This document shows positions 1 through 6,988 of a stretch of DNA of 40,938 nucleotides, piece after piece. This DNA comes from an uncultured Clostridia bacterium (GTDB taxonomy: Bacteria > Bacillota > Clostridia > Christensenellales > UBA1242), in the NCBI GenBank assembly GCA_944381155.1, contig CALWKA010000002.1, positions 1-40,938 on the forward strand, given 5' to 3'. Below the pieces are notes generated by a model. The model made no database searches. It saw only the letters and a list, made by a program, of their open reading frames with translations, and was not told the DNA's origin. The translations under genes and the position numbers were made by a program. How positions within the stretch are numbered: the stretch's first letter is position 1; every line of letters starts with the position of its first letter.

Positions 1-2
1 GA

Positions 3-236
3 AAAACGAATAACAATCAATGTTTTATTGATTGTAAAGATATAGATGAAAACACTGCTGTTTTTGATTTTAATTCACACGAACTAAAATTAGGCAAAGT
101 AAATTTAAACTCAAAGCAGATAGAGAAAATATCTTTTCTTCTTGCTCATGATTTAAAAACCTTTGCCGAAACAAATGGCAACTTTTCAAACTTATCAGCA
201 AATGCCGTTTATACTCATTTGCAAAACAATCAATAA
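3..236 (+). CDS. C-terminal part of an unknown protein (5' end outside window)
   Basis: An open frame enters from the left edge and ends at TAA 234-236, giving 77 visible residues. It contains the stretch FDFNSHELKLGKVNLNSKQ and ends THLQNNQ. The composition is hydrophilic and rich in Asn, Lys and Leu, with no membrane segment or recognisable motif in the visible part. The stop is followed within 5 nt by a strong hairpin terminator, which supports a real gene end. I do not recognise the family. It may belong to the same accessory region as the small genes to its right, but nothing in the fragment proves this. Confidence 0.6.
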   Translation, partial: KTNNNQCFIDCKDIDENTAVFDFNSHELKLGKVNLNSKQIEKISFLLAHDLKTFAETNGNFSNLSANAVYTHLQNNQ

Positions 237-240
237 AACA

Positions 241-268
241 AAAAAGAGAGATTTAAATCTCTCTTTTT
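241..268. terminator. Bidirectional rho-independent terminator
   Basis: A perfect palindrome (AAAAAGAGAGATTT followed by its complement) has an A-run on one side and a T-run on the other. It can end transcription of the partial gene on the plus strand and of the 269-595 gene on the minus strand; the two genes converge on it. Confidence 0.9.
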
Positions 269-595
269 CTATGTTTTGAGTTTAAATTTTACAACACCAT
301 AAACTATATTATAAACTAACAAAACACCAATTATAATAAATAAAGTTATCATACTTTGTTGACAATGTAAAGCTAAAAATACACATCCAACTAAAGATGC
401 AACCCAAATAAGAAAATAACACAGTTTTCCCATAAACTTACCATTAATAATATCCAAATTGTATAAAAACCCAACAATTGAATATACTGAACAATGAATC
501 AAAACAGCAGCAATCGCTATTAGAAAATTATCGAGAATAGCTATACTTGTTAGTCCAACTACTCCCAAAACTTTTTCTGATATACTCTTATACAT
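269..595 (-). CDS. Small hydrophobic membrane protein, unknown
   Basis: This 108-aa protein is almost entirely hydrophobic, with three or four predicted membrane segments around residues 8-25, 28-46, 56-74 and 82-102, and a short basic tail ending KFKLKT. The start ATG (593-595) shares one base with the stop codon of the 69-aa gene upstream (TAATG), so translation is probably coupled and the two form one unit. No catalytic or binding motif is visible. Tight coupling to a small soluble protein in an accessory region would fit a toxin-immunity or phage-type small module, but that is a guess. Confidence 0.6.
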   Translation of the reverse strand: MYKSISEKVLGVVGLTSIAILDNFLIAIAAVLIHCSVYSIVGFLYNLDIINGKFMGKLCYFLIWVASLVGCVFLALHCQQSMITLFIIIGVLLVYNIVYGVVKFKLKT

Positions 596-804
596 TAACC
601 CAAATTATTCCTTTCACTTTTATCTGGATTAGAACAAGGCGTTTTAATTCCATTTATTGTTCTTATATGGTAGTCTGAATATTTATTATTTTCTATTTTT
701 GAAACAAATTGACTTCTTGTCATTTTTGCTCCTGAAGAAACATCTTTAAAATTAATGTTCCTTCCTGTTGAATTTTGAGTAATACTTCTTACATTTTTTG
801 CCAT
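595..804 (-). CDS. Small conserved-type protein, 69 aa, unknown function
   Basis: A 69-aa hydrophilic protein with a clear AAGGAG Shine-Dalgarno sequence 7 nt before its ATG. It runs from MAKNVRSITQNSTGRN to a C-terminal TPCSNPDKSERNNLG. From memory, short proteins with this layout (Asn/Ser/Thr-rich start, YHIR..NGI.TP.SNPD ending) recur as hypothetical proteins in clostridial accessory DNA; I cannot name a function. It overlaps the next gene by one base, and a further small gene (870-980) lies directly upstream on the same strand. Confidence 0.65.
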   Translation of the reverse strand: MAKNVRSITQNSTGRNINFKDVSSGAKMTRSQFVSKIENNKYSDYHIRTINGIKTPCSNPDKSERNNLG

Positions 805-869
805 TTCTATATCTCCTTAAAATAAATTTATTAAGGGGCCTGCAACTTTCAAACTAGCTCCATTATTTG

Positions 870-980
870 TTAAACTGCTATTTTAAAAGCTTTTAATCCA
901 TAGTTAGAAGCATATAAAATGCGACCATCTCTTCTTCTTATGGATTTTCTGAAAATATACATTTTTGTTTCTTTTTCCAT
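870..980 (-). CDS. 36-aa small protein
   Basis: A very short frame with an excellent ribosome site (AAAGGAG, 8 nt before ATG at 980). The product starts MEKETKMYIFRKSIRRRDGR and ends ASNYGLKAFKIAV. The pattern of an aromatic/basic beta-strand, DGR(I/V)LYA, then YGLKAF.I.V, looks like a small hypothetical protein family I associate with clostridial mobile elements; this is recognition from memory. It heads the minus-strand run of three small genes (36, 69, 108 aa), separated from the 69-aa gene by 65 nt. It lies opposite the upstream flank of the small-RNA promoter. Confidence 0.6.
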   Translation of the reverse strand: MEKETKMYIFRKSIRRRDGRILYASNYGLKAFKIAV

Positions 981-1018
981 AACTTTAGTCTCCTTTTGTA
1001 TAATTTTGTCTCTAGGAC

Positions 1019-1047
1019 TTGCAAATCAAAAAGGCTTATGCTATAAT
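1019..1047 (+). promoter_or_regulatory. Strong SigA promoter of the small RNA
   Basis: The -35 box is TTGCAA (1019-1024), the spacer is 17 nt, and the -10 box is TATAAT (1042-1047), preceded by TGC (an extended -10). It has the same architecture as the promoter of the XRE gene at 2123-2151. Confidence 0.8.
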
Positions 1048-1053
1048 TATGGT

Positions 1054-1141
1054 GTTACTTATTATAGGAAAGTTAATAAGCCTAATGGTTTGACGGAGCC
1101 TAATCCGTTTCAAAGAACAAGTTGGCGCTTGTTCTTTTTTT
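1054..1141 (+). ncRNA. Candidate small RNA of about 88 nt
   Basis: A transcript from the promoter at 1019-1047 would start near 1054 and end at the hairpin terminator 1112-1141, giving roughly 85-90 nt. The span has no ribosome site and no credible ORF. It contains a 5-bp hairpin (ACGGA 1093-1097 with TCCGT 1104-1108, 6-nt loop) and a repeated AGCCTAAT (1079-1086 and 1097-1104), one copy single-stranded and one partly in the hairpin loop. The class is not one I recognise. The position, between a three-gene small-protein cluster and the XRE/ImmA pair, suggests a regulatory RNA of the accessory region. Confidence 0.55.
1112..1141 (+). terminator. Rho-independent terminator of the small RNA
   Basis: A perfect 10-bp stem (AAAGAACAAG / CTTGTTCTTT) with a 6-nt loop (TTGGCG) is followed by a T-run to 1141. 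The A-rich 5' side gives no comparable T-run on the minus strand beyond AAA, so it works mainly on the plus strand. Confidence 0.9.
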
Positions 1142-1178
1142 ATGATAAACAGACTTTCATCTGATATCAACATGATAG

Positions 1179-1790
1179 TTATAAGATTTTATTTCTTTCT
1201 TCAATAAAATCTTTTTCAAATTGAAATAGAAAATCTACTCCAAACTTTATTTTTCGATTTTCAACCGCATTGTAACAATTTTCTGCGCTTGGTAGTGAAA
1301 TTTCGTAGTGTTTGCTAATGGCATTTCTATCCTTTTCATTCTGATAAATAACCATACATTGTGGAGCCAATAAACTTCTTGCAAAATGTTCAGCAAGAAC
1401 TTCATCCTCTTCTGTTAAAGTCTTTTTAAAGCAATCACCACAAACCACATGTTTAATCTCATGCGCAATTGTAAATCTTTGAGCAAGTGGCATTATATCA
1501 ATATCATTATAAAAGGTATCAAATCTAAGAGAACCATTTGAGTCTCTTCGAGGGCAAGTCACACCCTTATATGTCGAGTTTTTTTCAACAAGTTTCTGTA
1601 TTTTTTGAAAACTCAAACTTGAATATGGTATAAGATTTATGCCTATTTTCTTAGCTAATCCTGCAATGTCTAGCGGAAAAGTAACTGCACCATAATCAAG
1701 TAACACTTCTAACGCAAGCTTGTCCATTTCATCATATTTTTCACCAGAAATATTGCTATACATTAGGGTCTTCGTAATCGGATTCTCCAT
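1179..1790 (-). CDS. ImmA/IrrE family metallo-endopeptidase
   Basis: A 203-aa protein with the zinc-protease motif HEIKH in FTIAHEIKHVVCGD, followed by EHFARSLLAP, which matches the ImmA/IrrE (COG2856) pattern. Members cleave or inactivate an XRE-type repressor, as ImmA does for ImmR in ICEBs1 and phage systems. The upstream XRE gene is co-transcribed and overlaps it by 35 nt if translation starts at 1790, or by 8 nt if it starts at the ATG at 1763. Neither start has a good Shine-Dalgarno sequence, so coupled translation is likely. The pair forms a classic repressor/anti-repressor protease module. Confidence 0.85.
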   Translation of the reverse strand: MENPITKTLMYSNISGEKYDEMDKLALEVLLDYGAVTFPLDIAGLAKKIGINLIPYSSLSFQKIQKLVEKNSTYKGVTCPRRDSNGSLRFDTFYNDIDIMPLAQRFTIAHEIKHVVCGDCFKKTLTEEDEVLAEHFARSLLAPQCMVIYQNEKDRNAISKHYEISLPSAENCYNAVENRKIKFGVDFLFQFEKDFIEERNKIL

Positions 1791-2094
1791 ATAAAATACT
1801 AATAATTTCCGCTTTTTCTTCTTTTGTTAGAACTTTTCTGTTTCTTGCAACAACTTTTAATGTTTCTTCATAAGCTTTTTCAAAAGATGTCTGTTCTAAC
1901 TTGCCTAACAAATAGTTTTCACTTACGTTAAAAACTTTTGCTATATTGATAACAATGTCTGCTCTAGGTGTAACTTGTGAGTTTAGGTATCTACATAAAG
2001 ATGGTTCAGTTATTCCACTAAGTTTTGATAAGTCTTTTTGGCTTAGCTTTTTTTCAAGCATTAAAGCTTTTACTCTTTCTGAAAATGTTCCCAT
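1756..2094 (-). CDS. XRE-family transcriptional repressor
   Basis: A 112-aa protein with an N-terminal Cro/C1 helix-turn-helix (about residues 5-60; LSQKDLSKLSG..EPSLCRYLN) and a helical C-terminal tail. The ATG at 2094 is chosen because GGAGG lies 7-8 nt upstream; an ATG five codons earlier has no ribosome site. It is transcribed with the overlapping ImmA/IrrE gene. Its own promoter carries a palindrome exactly between -35 and -10 plus a second half-matching site, so autorepression is likely. ICEs and temperate phages use this arrangement to keep their genes silent until the protease removes the repressor. Confidence 0.85.
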   Translation of the reverse strand: MGTFSERVKALMLEKKLSQKDLSKLSGITEPSLCRYLNSQVTPRADIVINIAKVFNVSENYLLGKLEQTSFEKAYEETLKVVARNRKVLTKEEKAEIISILYGESDYEDPNV

Positions 2095-2122
2095 ATAAAT
2101 TTCCTCCATTTGTTACAAGAAC

Positions 2123-2168
2123 ATTATAACAATTTCATTTTGAAATTGCAAGCATTTCAAATAGAAAT
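2123..2168 (-). promoter_or_regulatory. XRE promoter with two operator palindromes
   Basis: On the minus strand the -35 is TTGCAA (2146-2151), the spacer is 17 nt, and the -10 is TATAAT (2123-2128) with a TG extension. A perfect 17-bp palindrome (AATTTCA TTT TGAAATT, 2131-2147) fills the spacer and touches the -35. A second site, ATTTC-5-GAAAT (2154-2168), lies just upstream, 22 bp centre to centre (two helical turns). Binding at the first site would block RNA polymerase. Confidence 0.75.
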
Positions 2169-2783
2169 TTTTAAAATTATTTTAATATAATGAGCCCCAA
2201 TACATATTTTAGTGTTAGAATTGGATAACATTGACTCCGCCATCTGCGTGGAAAGAGAGTTTTGATACAAATAAAACTGGACTTTCCATTTTTTATTGTG
2301 TATGTAAATAGTATATATCATTATTTGGATATAAAAACTCTGATTATTGTACAAAGCGATTATTTCACAGACTGATTATTGTACAGATTATTGAGTGGGC
2401 AAATAATGAGTAAAAGGGTGGAAAATTGATATTATATTATTTTTTTCAATAAATTATCTATAATTAAAAATCTTAATAAAATCAATTTGAGTAGTTTGAA
2501 AAAATAAAATTTGTCATCTTTTGAATTATACTCATTATATGATAATTTTTTGGCAAAGTTAAAATACATATCTTGATATTTCATTGAAAATCAATTAATC
2601 TATTTGAAACAATATTTGTGTGAAAATAATATTTATAAAACATAAGGATTCAATCGCGTATTTCTTATTATTCTAATATAATAATAAATATTGCTTATCT
2701 AGCTTTGTCGTATTCCATAATCATAAAAATATATTGCAAATTTATCAAATTTTTATTATAATGATAGTAAAATTTAATAATTT
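2169..2783. other. 615-nt non-coding AT-rich region with a tandem repeat
   Basis: No convincing gene. A less AT-rich patch at about 2190-2275 gives short open stretches in several frames, but none has a ribosome site, so it may be a decayed gene remnant. A three-unit tandem repeat lies at 2340-2387. The rest, 2430-2780, is very AT-rich without clear structure. Confidence 0.5.
2340..2387 (+). repeat. Three tandem 16-bp iteron-like repeats
   Basis: Three directly adjacent 16-bp units start at 2340, 2356 and 2372, with consensus CTGATTATTGTACAGA. Units 1 and 3 differ at one position; unit 2 is diverged (GCGATTATTTCACAGA). A fourth GATTATT follows at 2386. Each of units 1 and 3 contains the palindrome TGTACA. 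Confidence 0.7.
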
Positions 2784-2792
2784 GAGGTGGTT

Positions 2793-3455
2793 ATGGCTAA
2801 ATTCAACGAAAAATATTTCAAATCTGATAAGATGCACATAAACAGCATAGATGATATGTTAGAAGACGGCGAAGAAGTTATTTGGACAGACAAACCGAAA
2901 AAATCTGCATTCGTTTGGTCGAAGATATTATCTATGTTGCCCATTGCTCTAATTTGGATATTATTTGACGGCTTATTTATCTTCTTAATGATAAAATATG
3001 GGGTATTTAATTCTGCCCCAACAATACTCAAAGTCGTTTTAGTAGTGTTTTTTGTCTTGCATCTTACGCCCGTTTGGATATGGATCAGCAACATTGTCAC
3101 CGCCTGTTTGCAACACAAAAATATAGAATATGCCCTTACTTCAAAGCGCCTTATTATTCGCTCAGAGATAATAGTTGATATGAAAAATCTTTATTATCAA
3201 GACATACAGTCTGTAAATTTGAGAGTTGGACTGATAGATAAATTGTTGAAAGTTGGGGATATCTATATCACTTCAAACAATATGACTGCCACATTGTTTG
3301 ATATAGAAAATCCGTATGTTATCGCAAACAAACTTCAAAAGATCGTGAATGATATCAAAACTGACATCTATTACCCAAATGAATTGCGACCTAAACAAAA
3401 TAGTGGTTATCATACGAAATATCAAACTGAAAAAAATTCTGACAATAAAAATTAA
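2793..3455 (+). CDS. PH domain (bPH2/DUF304-like) membrane protein
   Basis: A 220-aa protein. The ATG at 2793 is chosen because GAGG lies 5 nt upstream; a GTG six bases earlier sits inside that ribosome site. Residues 1-40 are soluble (LEDGEEVIWTDKPKK), two membrane segments follow at about 46-69 and 79-104, and then comes a bacterial PH-like domain (YALTSKRLIIRS at 113-124, YYQDIQSVNLRVG, ITSNN). This order matches the DUF304/bPH2 layout, in which a membrane hairpin carries a cytoplasmic PH fold. The biochemical role of such proteins is unknown. The last 25 residues are polar and probably disordered. Confidence 0.75.
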   Translation: MAKFNEKYFKSDKMHINSIDDMLEDGEEVIWTDKPKKSAFVWSKILSMLPIALIWILFDGLFIFLMIKYGVFNSAPTILKVVLVVFFVLHLTPVWIWISNIVTACLQHKNIEYALTSKRLIIRSEIIVDMKNLYYQDIQSVNLRVGLIDKLLKVGDIYITSNNMTATLFDIENPYVIANKLQKIVNDIKTDIYYPNELRPKQNSGYHTKYQTEKNSDNKN

Positions 3456-3523
3456 AATATATTTTATCAACATATTGACATTTGCACAAATTTCAATTAG
3501 TATTACAATAATAGGAAGAAAAT

Positions 3524-4009
3524 ATGGGAAATATTTATTTTAGAAGACAATACAAGAAAATTGGTTCAAACAAATTCGACTTGGAAATTATCATTGATAC
3601 CCCGGTCGTCACGCGCGAATTGATCGACTATATTATAGCGAACGAACACCCAATATCTATATCATTTACGGAAAAAGTGAAAGTTTTAGACAAAAATTGT
3701 TTTTACCATTTGAATATTGACCGCGTGAGCTTTGACTCTGCCATAGGGCTAGAGGAGATTCGTGAAGGTGCTTTCAAAAAAGCTATCAACTTGCACTGCG
3801 TGGACTCGTTTGAAAATGTAAATACGGTAGGAAAATCTGCTTTTGAAGAATGTCAAAGCGAAGATACATTGTATCTCCCAAATCTAAAAATTGTACCTGA
3901 AAAATGTTTCGAAAATGCTAAATTTTGGGATCTCTGCGTGCCTAACGCAGAGCAAATTCCAGATTCTGCCACTTTGGGTTTGCAATTAGGAATATCAAAA
4001 TCTGTTTAA
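3524..4009 (+). CDS. Short BspA-type leucine-rich-repeat protein
   Basis: A 161-aa protein with AGGAAG 6 nt before ATG. The middle holds two or three LRR_5/BspA-like units: LEEIREGAFKKAINLHCV, FENVNTVGKSAFEECQSEDT, LPNLKIVPEKCFENAK. The G(A/S)F..C/A pattern is diagnostic. There is no signal peptide or anchor, and it is far shorter than the usual surface BspA proteins, so it may be an intracellular stand-alone LRR protein or a fragment of a larger gene. It follows the PH-domain gene by 68 nt on the same strand. Confidence 0.65.
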   Translation: MGNIYFRRQYKKIGSNKFDLEIIIDTPVVTRELIDYIIANEHPISISFTEKVKVLDKNCFYHLNIDRVSFDSAIGLEEIREGAFKKAINLHCVDSFENVNTVGKSAFEECQSEDTLYLPNLKIVPEKCFENAKFWDLCVPNAEQIPDSATLGLQLGISKSV

Positions 4010-4165
4010 TCTGATCAAATAAAATTTTATTCACTATTATTTTAAAATAAAAATAATAAAAAATATAAATCAATTAATTTATTAAACTAAATCTATAATT
4101 TCAGTTATTTACACTAATTTAATAAACATCAGTGTTTTATACTAAAATAAATATCAATTATTCAT
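4010..4165. other. AT-rich intergenic spacer
   Basis: Almost pure A/T between the LRR gene and the convergent leuS terminator. No gene, promoter pair or structured element is visible. Confidence 0.6.
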
Positions 4166-4200
4166 AAAAAATGCATCGACAACAAATCAATGCATTTTTT
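4166..4200. terminator. Bidirectional terminator between LRR gene and leuS
   Basis: AAAAAATGCAT (4166-4176) pairs with ATGCATTTTTT (4190-4200) over a 13-nt loop. A/T runs flank both sides, so it can stop both convergent genes. Confidence 0.8.
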
Positions 4201-4226
4201 AATTCAAATATGAAACTAAAAATCTT

Positions 4227-6635
4227 CTAAACAACTATATTGAATATTCTACCTGGAATATAAATAATTTTTTTGTATCCATTTGTTAGATATGATTTTA
4301 CTTCATCGAGCGCCTTTTCTTTGATTTCATCTTCCGAACTGTCTTTATTTACCAATATTTTGCCACGAAGTTTGCCATTCACTTGAATTGGAATTTCAAT
4401 ATTGTCTACCACAATCTTACTCTCATCGCAAATTGGCCAATTTTCATACGCAATGGTATTATTGTGCCCTAATTCTTGCCAGATTTCTTCTGTGATGCAC
4501 GGACAGATTGGATTCAATAATTTAACAAATCCTTCAGCATACTCGCGTGGCAAAAACTCTGCCTTGCTCACTGCGTTGATAAATATCATTAATTGTGCAA
4601 TTGCCGTGTTGAAATTTAGACTCTCATAATCATCCGTCACTTTTTTCACAGTTTGATGATAAATCATCTCCAAATCTTTATTTTCTTTGTCTAAAATTGG
4701 TTTTTCCTGATATATTCTATACACTCTATCCAAAAATTTGCGTGACGCAACTACACCCATATCATCCCAAGGCTTTGACATTTCTAGTGGTCCCATAAAC
4801 ATCTCATACAAGCGCAGTGTATCCGCACCATATTTTTTGACTATATCGTTTGGATCCACCACATATTTTGGATATCGTTTGCCCATTTTTATGCCATTGG
4901 CGCCCAAAATCATACCCTGATGAACTAACTTTTTAAAAGGTTCTTTATATGGAACTAATTTTTTATCATACAAATAATTATTCCACATTCTTGAATACAA
5001 TAGATGCCCAACGGCGTGCTCTGGTCCACCAACATACAAATCTACAGGCATCCAATGTTTCAACAATTCATAATTTGCAAATTCTTTGTCATTATGCGGA
5101 TCTATATATCTTAAAAAGTACCAACTAGATCCCGCACTGCCTGGCATAGTGTTAGTCTCGCGCATCGCTTTTTTGCCATCGACACAAACATTCACCCAAT
5201 CAGTTGCTTTTGCTAGCGGGCTCCTGCCATCTTTCAATGGTTTATAATCGTCTAATATTGGCAGTATCACAGGCAAATCTTTGTCTGGTAAGGCTTTCAT
5301 ACTTCCATCTTGGAAATGAACGATAGGGATTGGCTCTCCCCAATAGCGTTGCCTTGCAAAAATCCATTCGTGAATTTTATAATTAACTGTCTTTCTCCCC
5401 ACTTTAAGTTTTTCCAACTTTTCTGTAATTGCATCTTTTGCTTGCTCCACGGTGAGTCCGCTAAATTCTTCACTGTTGATAAGTTTACATCCCTTGCCTA
5501 AATACGAATGTTTTTCGAATGCACATTTGCTCACATCTGCACCCGATATAACCTGAATCATAGGAATGTTGTGCGCAATTGCATATTCAAAATCGCGCTG
5601 ATCGTGGCTAGGCACCGCCATCACTGCACCTGTACCATAACTAGCCAACACAAAATCTCCTATAAATACGGGCACTTGTTTTTTCGTGAGTGGATGAATG
5701 GCAAATATTCCGTCCAATTTGACGCCAGATTTGCCTTTGTTTAATTCTGTGCGGTCAAGGTCGCTCAACTTCGCTGTTTCTTCTCTATACTTTTCCACTT
5801 CCGCCCAGTTTTTTATCCTTGGTTTCAATTCGTCCACAAGTTTACTCTCGGGCGCAAGCACCATAAAGGTAATTCCATATATCGTTTCAATACAAGTGGT
5901 GAATATAGAAAACTTTCCCCCGCCTAAAATATCAAAATCTACTTCCACTCCTTCAGATTTTCCAATACGATTGCGTTGCATTGCTTTTGTAGATTCGGGC
6001 CAATCGATTTCGTCTAACCCTTTTAGCAATCTTTCCGCATATTTAGGCATATCAATCACCCATTGTTTCATATTTTTCTTAACAACAGGATAGCCACCGC
6101 GTTCACTTTTTCCGTCAACAATTTCATCGTTGGCTAACACGCACCCCAATTCTTCGCACCAATTGACAGGCATATCAACGCACTTTGCCAATCCGTCTTG
6201 ATATAATTGTTTGAATATCCATTGCGTCCATTTATAGTAATCTGGAGAACTTGTGGATATCATTCTGTCCCAATCAAATGAAAAACCTAAATTCTTTAAT
6301 TGATTTGTAAAATATTCAATATTCTTAATAGTGAAATCATTAGGATTGTTTCCAGTTTCAATAGCGTGCTGTTCAGCAGGTAGCCCAAACGAATCAAAGC
6401 CCATAGGATGCAACACATTGTACCCCTGCATTCTTTTCATCCTACTCACAATATCCGTGGCAGTATACCCTTCTGGATGGCCCACATGAAGCCCAGATCC
6501 TGACGGATAAGGAAACATATCCAAAGCATAAAATTTTGGTTTTGAAAAATCCCAAATATCAGTTTTAAAAGTTTTATTATCTTCCCAATATTTTCTCCAT
6601 TTTGATTCCACTTCTTGATGATTGTATTCTTTCAT
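4227..6635 (-). CDS. leuS: Leucyl-tRNA synthetase
   Basis: An 802-aa class I synthetase that charges tRNA-Leu in the cytoplasm; length is normal. HIGH appears as HVGH (50-53) in FPYPSGSGLHVGHPEGYT. The class signature KMSKS is replaced by KMGKR (583-587, GIKMGKRYPKYVVDP); I recall this variant from other Firmicutes LeuRS. The CP1 editing domain is present: GTGAVMAVPSHDQRD (334-348) keeps the conserved Asp residues, but the threonine-rich loop normally TTRPDT reads TTCIET (246-251), with Arg, Pro and Asp replaced. AGGAG lies 7 nt before ATG. Upstream is a consensus promoter and a leader with a terminator hairpin, so expression is probably attenuated. Confidence 0.97.
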   Translation of the reverse strand: MKEYNHQEVESKWRKYWEDNKTFKTDIWDFSKPKFYALDMFPYPSGSGLHVGHPEGYTATDIVSRMKRMQGYNVLHPMGFDSFGLPAEQHAIETGNNPNDFTIKNIEYFTNQLKNLGFSFDWDRMISTSSPDYYKWTQWIFKQLYQDGLAKCVDMPVNWCEELGCVLANDEIVDGKSERGGYPVVKKNMKQWVIDMPKYAERLLKGLDEIDWPESTKAMQRNRIGKSEGVEVDFDILGGGKFSIFTTCIETIYGITFMVLAPESKLVDELKPRIKNWAEVEKYREETAKLSDLDRTELNKGKSGVKLDGIFAIHPLTKKQVPVFIGDFVLASYGTGAVMAVPSHDQRDFEYAIAHNIPMIQVISGADVSKCAFEKHSYLGKGCKLINSEEFSGLTVEQAKDAITEKLEKLKVGRKTVNYKIHEWIFARQRYWGEPIPIVHFQDGSMKALPDKDLPVILPILDDYKPLKDGRSPLAKATDWVNVCVDGKKAMRETNTMPGSAGSSWYFLRYIDPHNDKEFANYELLKHWMPVDLYVGGPEHAVGHLLYSRMWNNYLYDKKLVPYKEPFKKLVHQGMILGANGIKMGKRYPKYVVDPNDIVKKYGADTLRLYEMFMGPLEMSKPWDDMGVVASRKFLDRVYRIYQEKPILDKENKDLEMIYHQTVKKVTDDYESLNFNTAIAQLMIFINAVSKAEFLPREYAEGFVKLLNPICPCITEEIWQELGHNNTIAYENWPICDESKIVVDNIEIPIQVNGKLRGKILVNKDSSEDEIKEKALDEVKSYLTNGYKKIIYIPGRIFNIVV

Positions 6636-6651
6636 AATTTCTCCTAAAATT

Positions 6652-6681
6652 AATAAAAATTGACAGCGGTTATGCTGTCAA
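6652..6681 (-). terminator. Leader terminator in front of leuS
   Basis: Read on the minus strand: TTGACAGC, 6-nt loop ATAACC, GCTGTCAA, then TTTTTATT, ending only 17 nt before the leuS start codon. An intrinsic terminator between promoter and ribosome site indicates premature termination control. Confidence 0.8.
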
Positions 6682-6726
6682 AAAATCTTTTCAGCACAAC
6701 CAAACAATGTGCCGACATTGTCGGCA
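6668..6726 (-). promoter_or_regulatory. Putative antiterminator and upstream hairpin of the leuS leader
   Basis: On the minus strand GGTTGTGCTG (6692-6701) can pair with CAGCATAACC (6668-6677), ten consecutive pairs including one G-U. The second segment is the 5' arm plus loop of the terminator, so the two structures exclude each other. Upstream, TGCCGA/TCGGCA (6710-6726) forms a further hairpin. No T-box consensus is present, so the signal sensed is unknown. Confidence 0.6.
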
Positions 6727-6769
6727 ATCGTCATAATAGCAATGCCAATAATTTATTCAACATATAATG

Positions 6770-6798
6770 ATTATATATTTAATAACTAAATTTGTCAA
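6770..6798 (-). promoter_or_regulatory. leuS promoter
   Basis: On the minus strand, TTGACA (6793-6798), a 17-nt spacer and TATAAT (6770-6775): a full SigA consensus. Transcription should start near 6763, giving a leader of about 128 nt. Confidence 0.85.
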
Positions 6799-6988
6799 TC
6801 AAATTAAAATGCATAAAAATATTTTCACTCATAAAAAAAATTTATATCCAATTGAATTATTAACAAAATTTTAGGAAAAATAAATAAACAAACTGAATTA
6901 AGTTTATAAATATAAAATATATTATCAATTTTTAAAAATATTGTTTATTATTTTTAATATAGAAAAAAATTATTTCAAAGGAGCAAAA

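Noticed and set aside
919..1164. 81-codon plus-strand frame
   Set aside because: It has no ribosome site, lies opposite the 36-aa gene, and runs through the small-RNA promoter and terminator; the RNA unit explains the span better.
2157..2354. 65-codon minus-strand frame and short plus-strand frames at 2190-2275
   Set aside because: No ribosome site, low-complexity product; at most a decayed remnant, which I cannot prove.
2340..2387. CRISPR array
   Set aside because: The 16-bp units are directly adjacent with no spacers, and no cas genes are present.
2774..3118. 114-codon minus-strand frame
   Set aside because: Entirely antisense to the PH-domain gene, which has a good start and recognisable domain.
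6678..6734. 18-aa leader peptide frame in the leuS leader (minus strand)
   Set aside because: It ends right at the terminator, as in classical attenuation, but has one Leu codon only and no ribosome site.
6636..6770. T-box riboswitch in front of leuS
   Set aside because: The AGGGTGG core present at glyS is absent; only the terminator/antiterminator logic remains.
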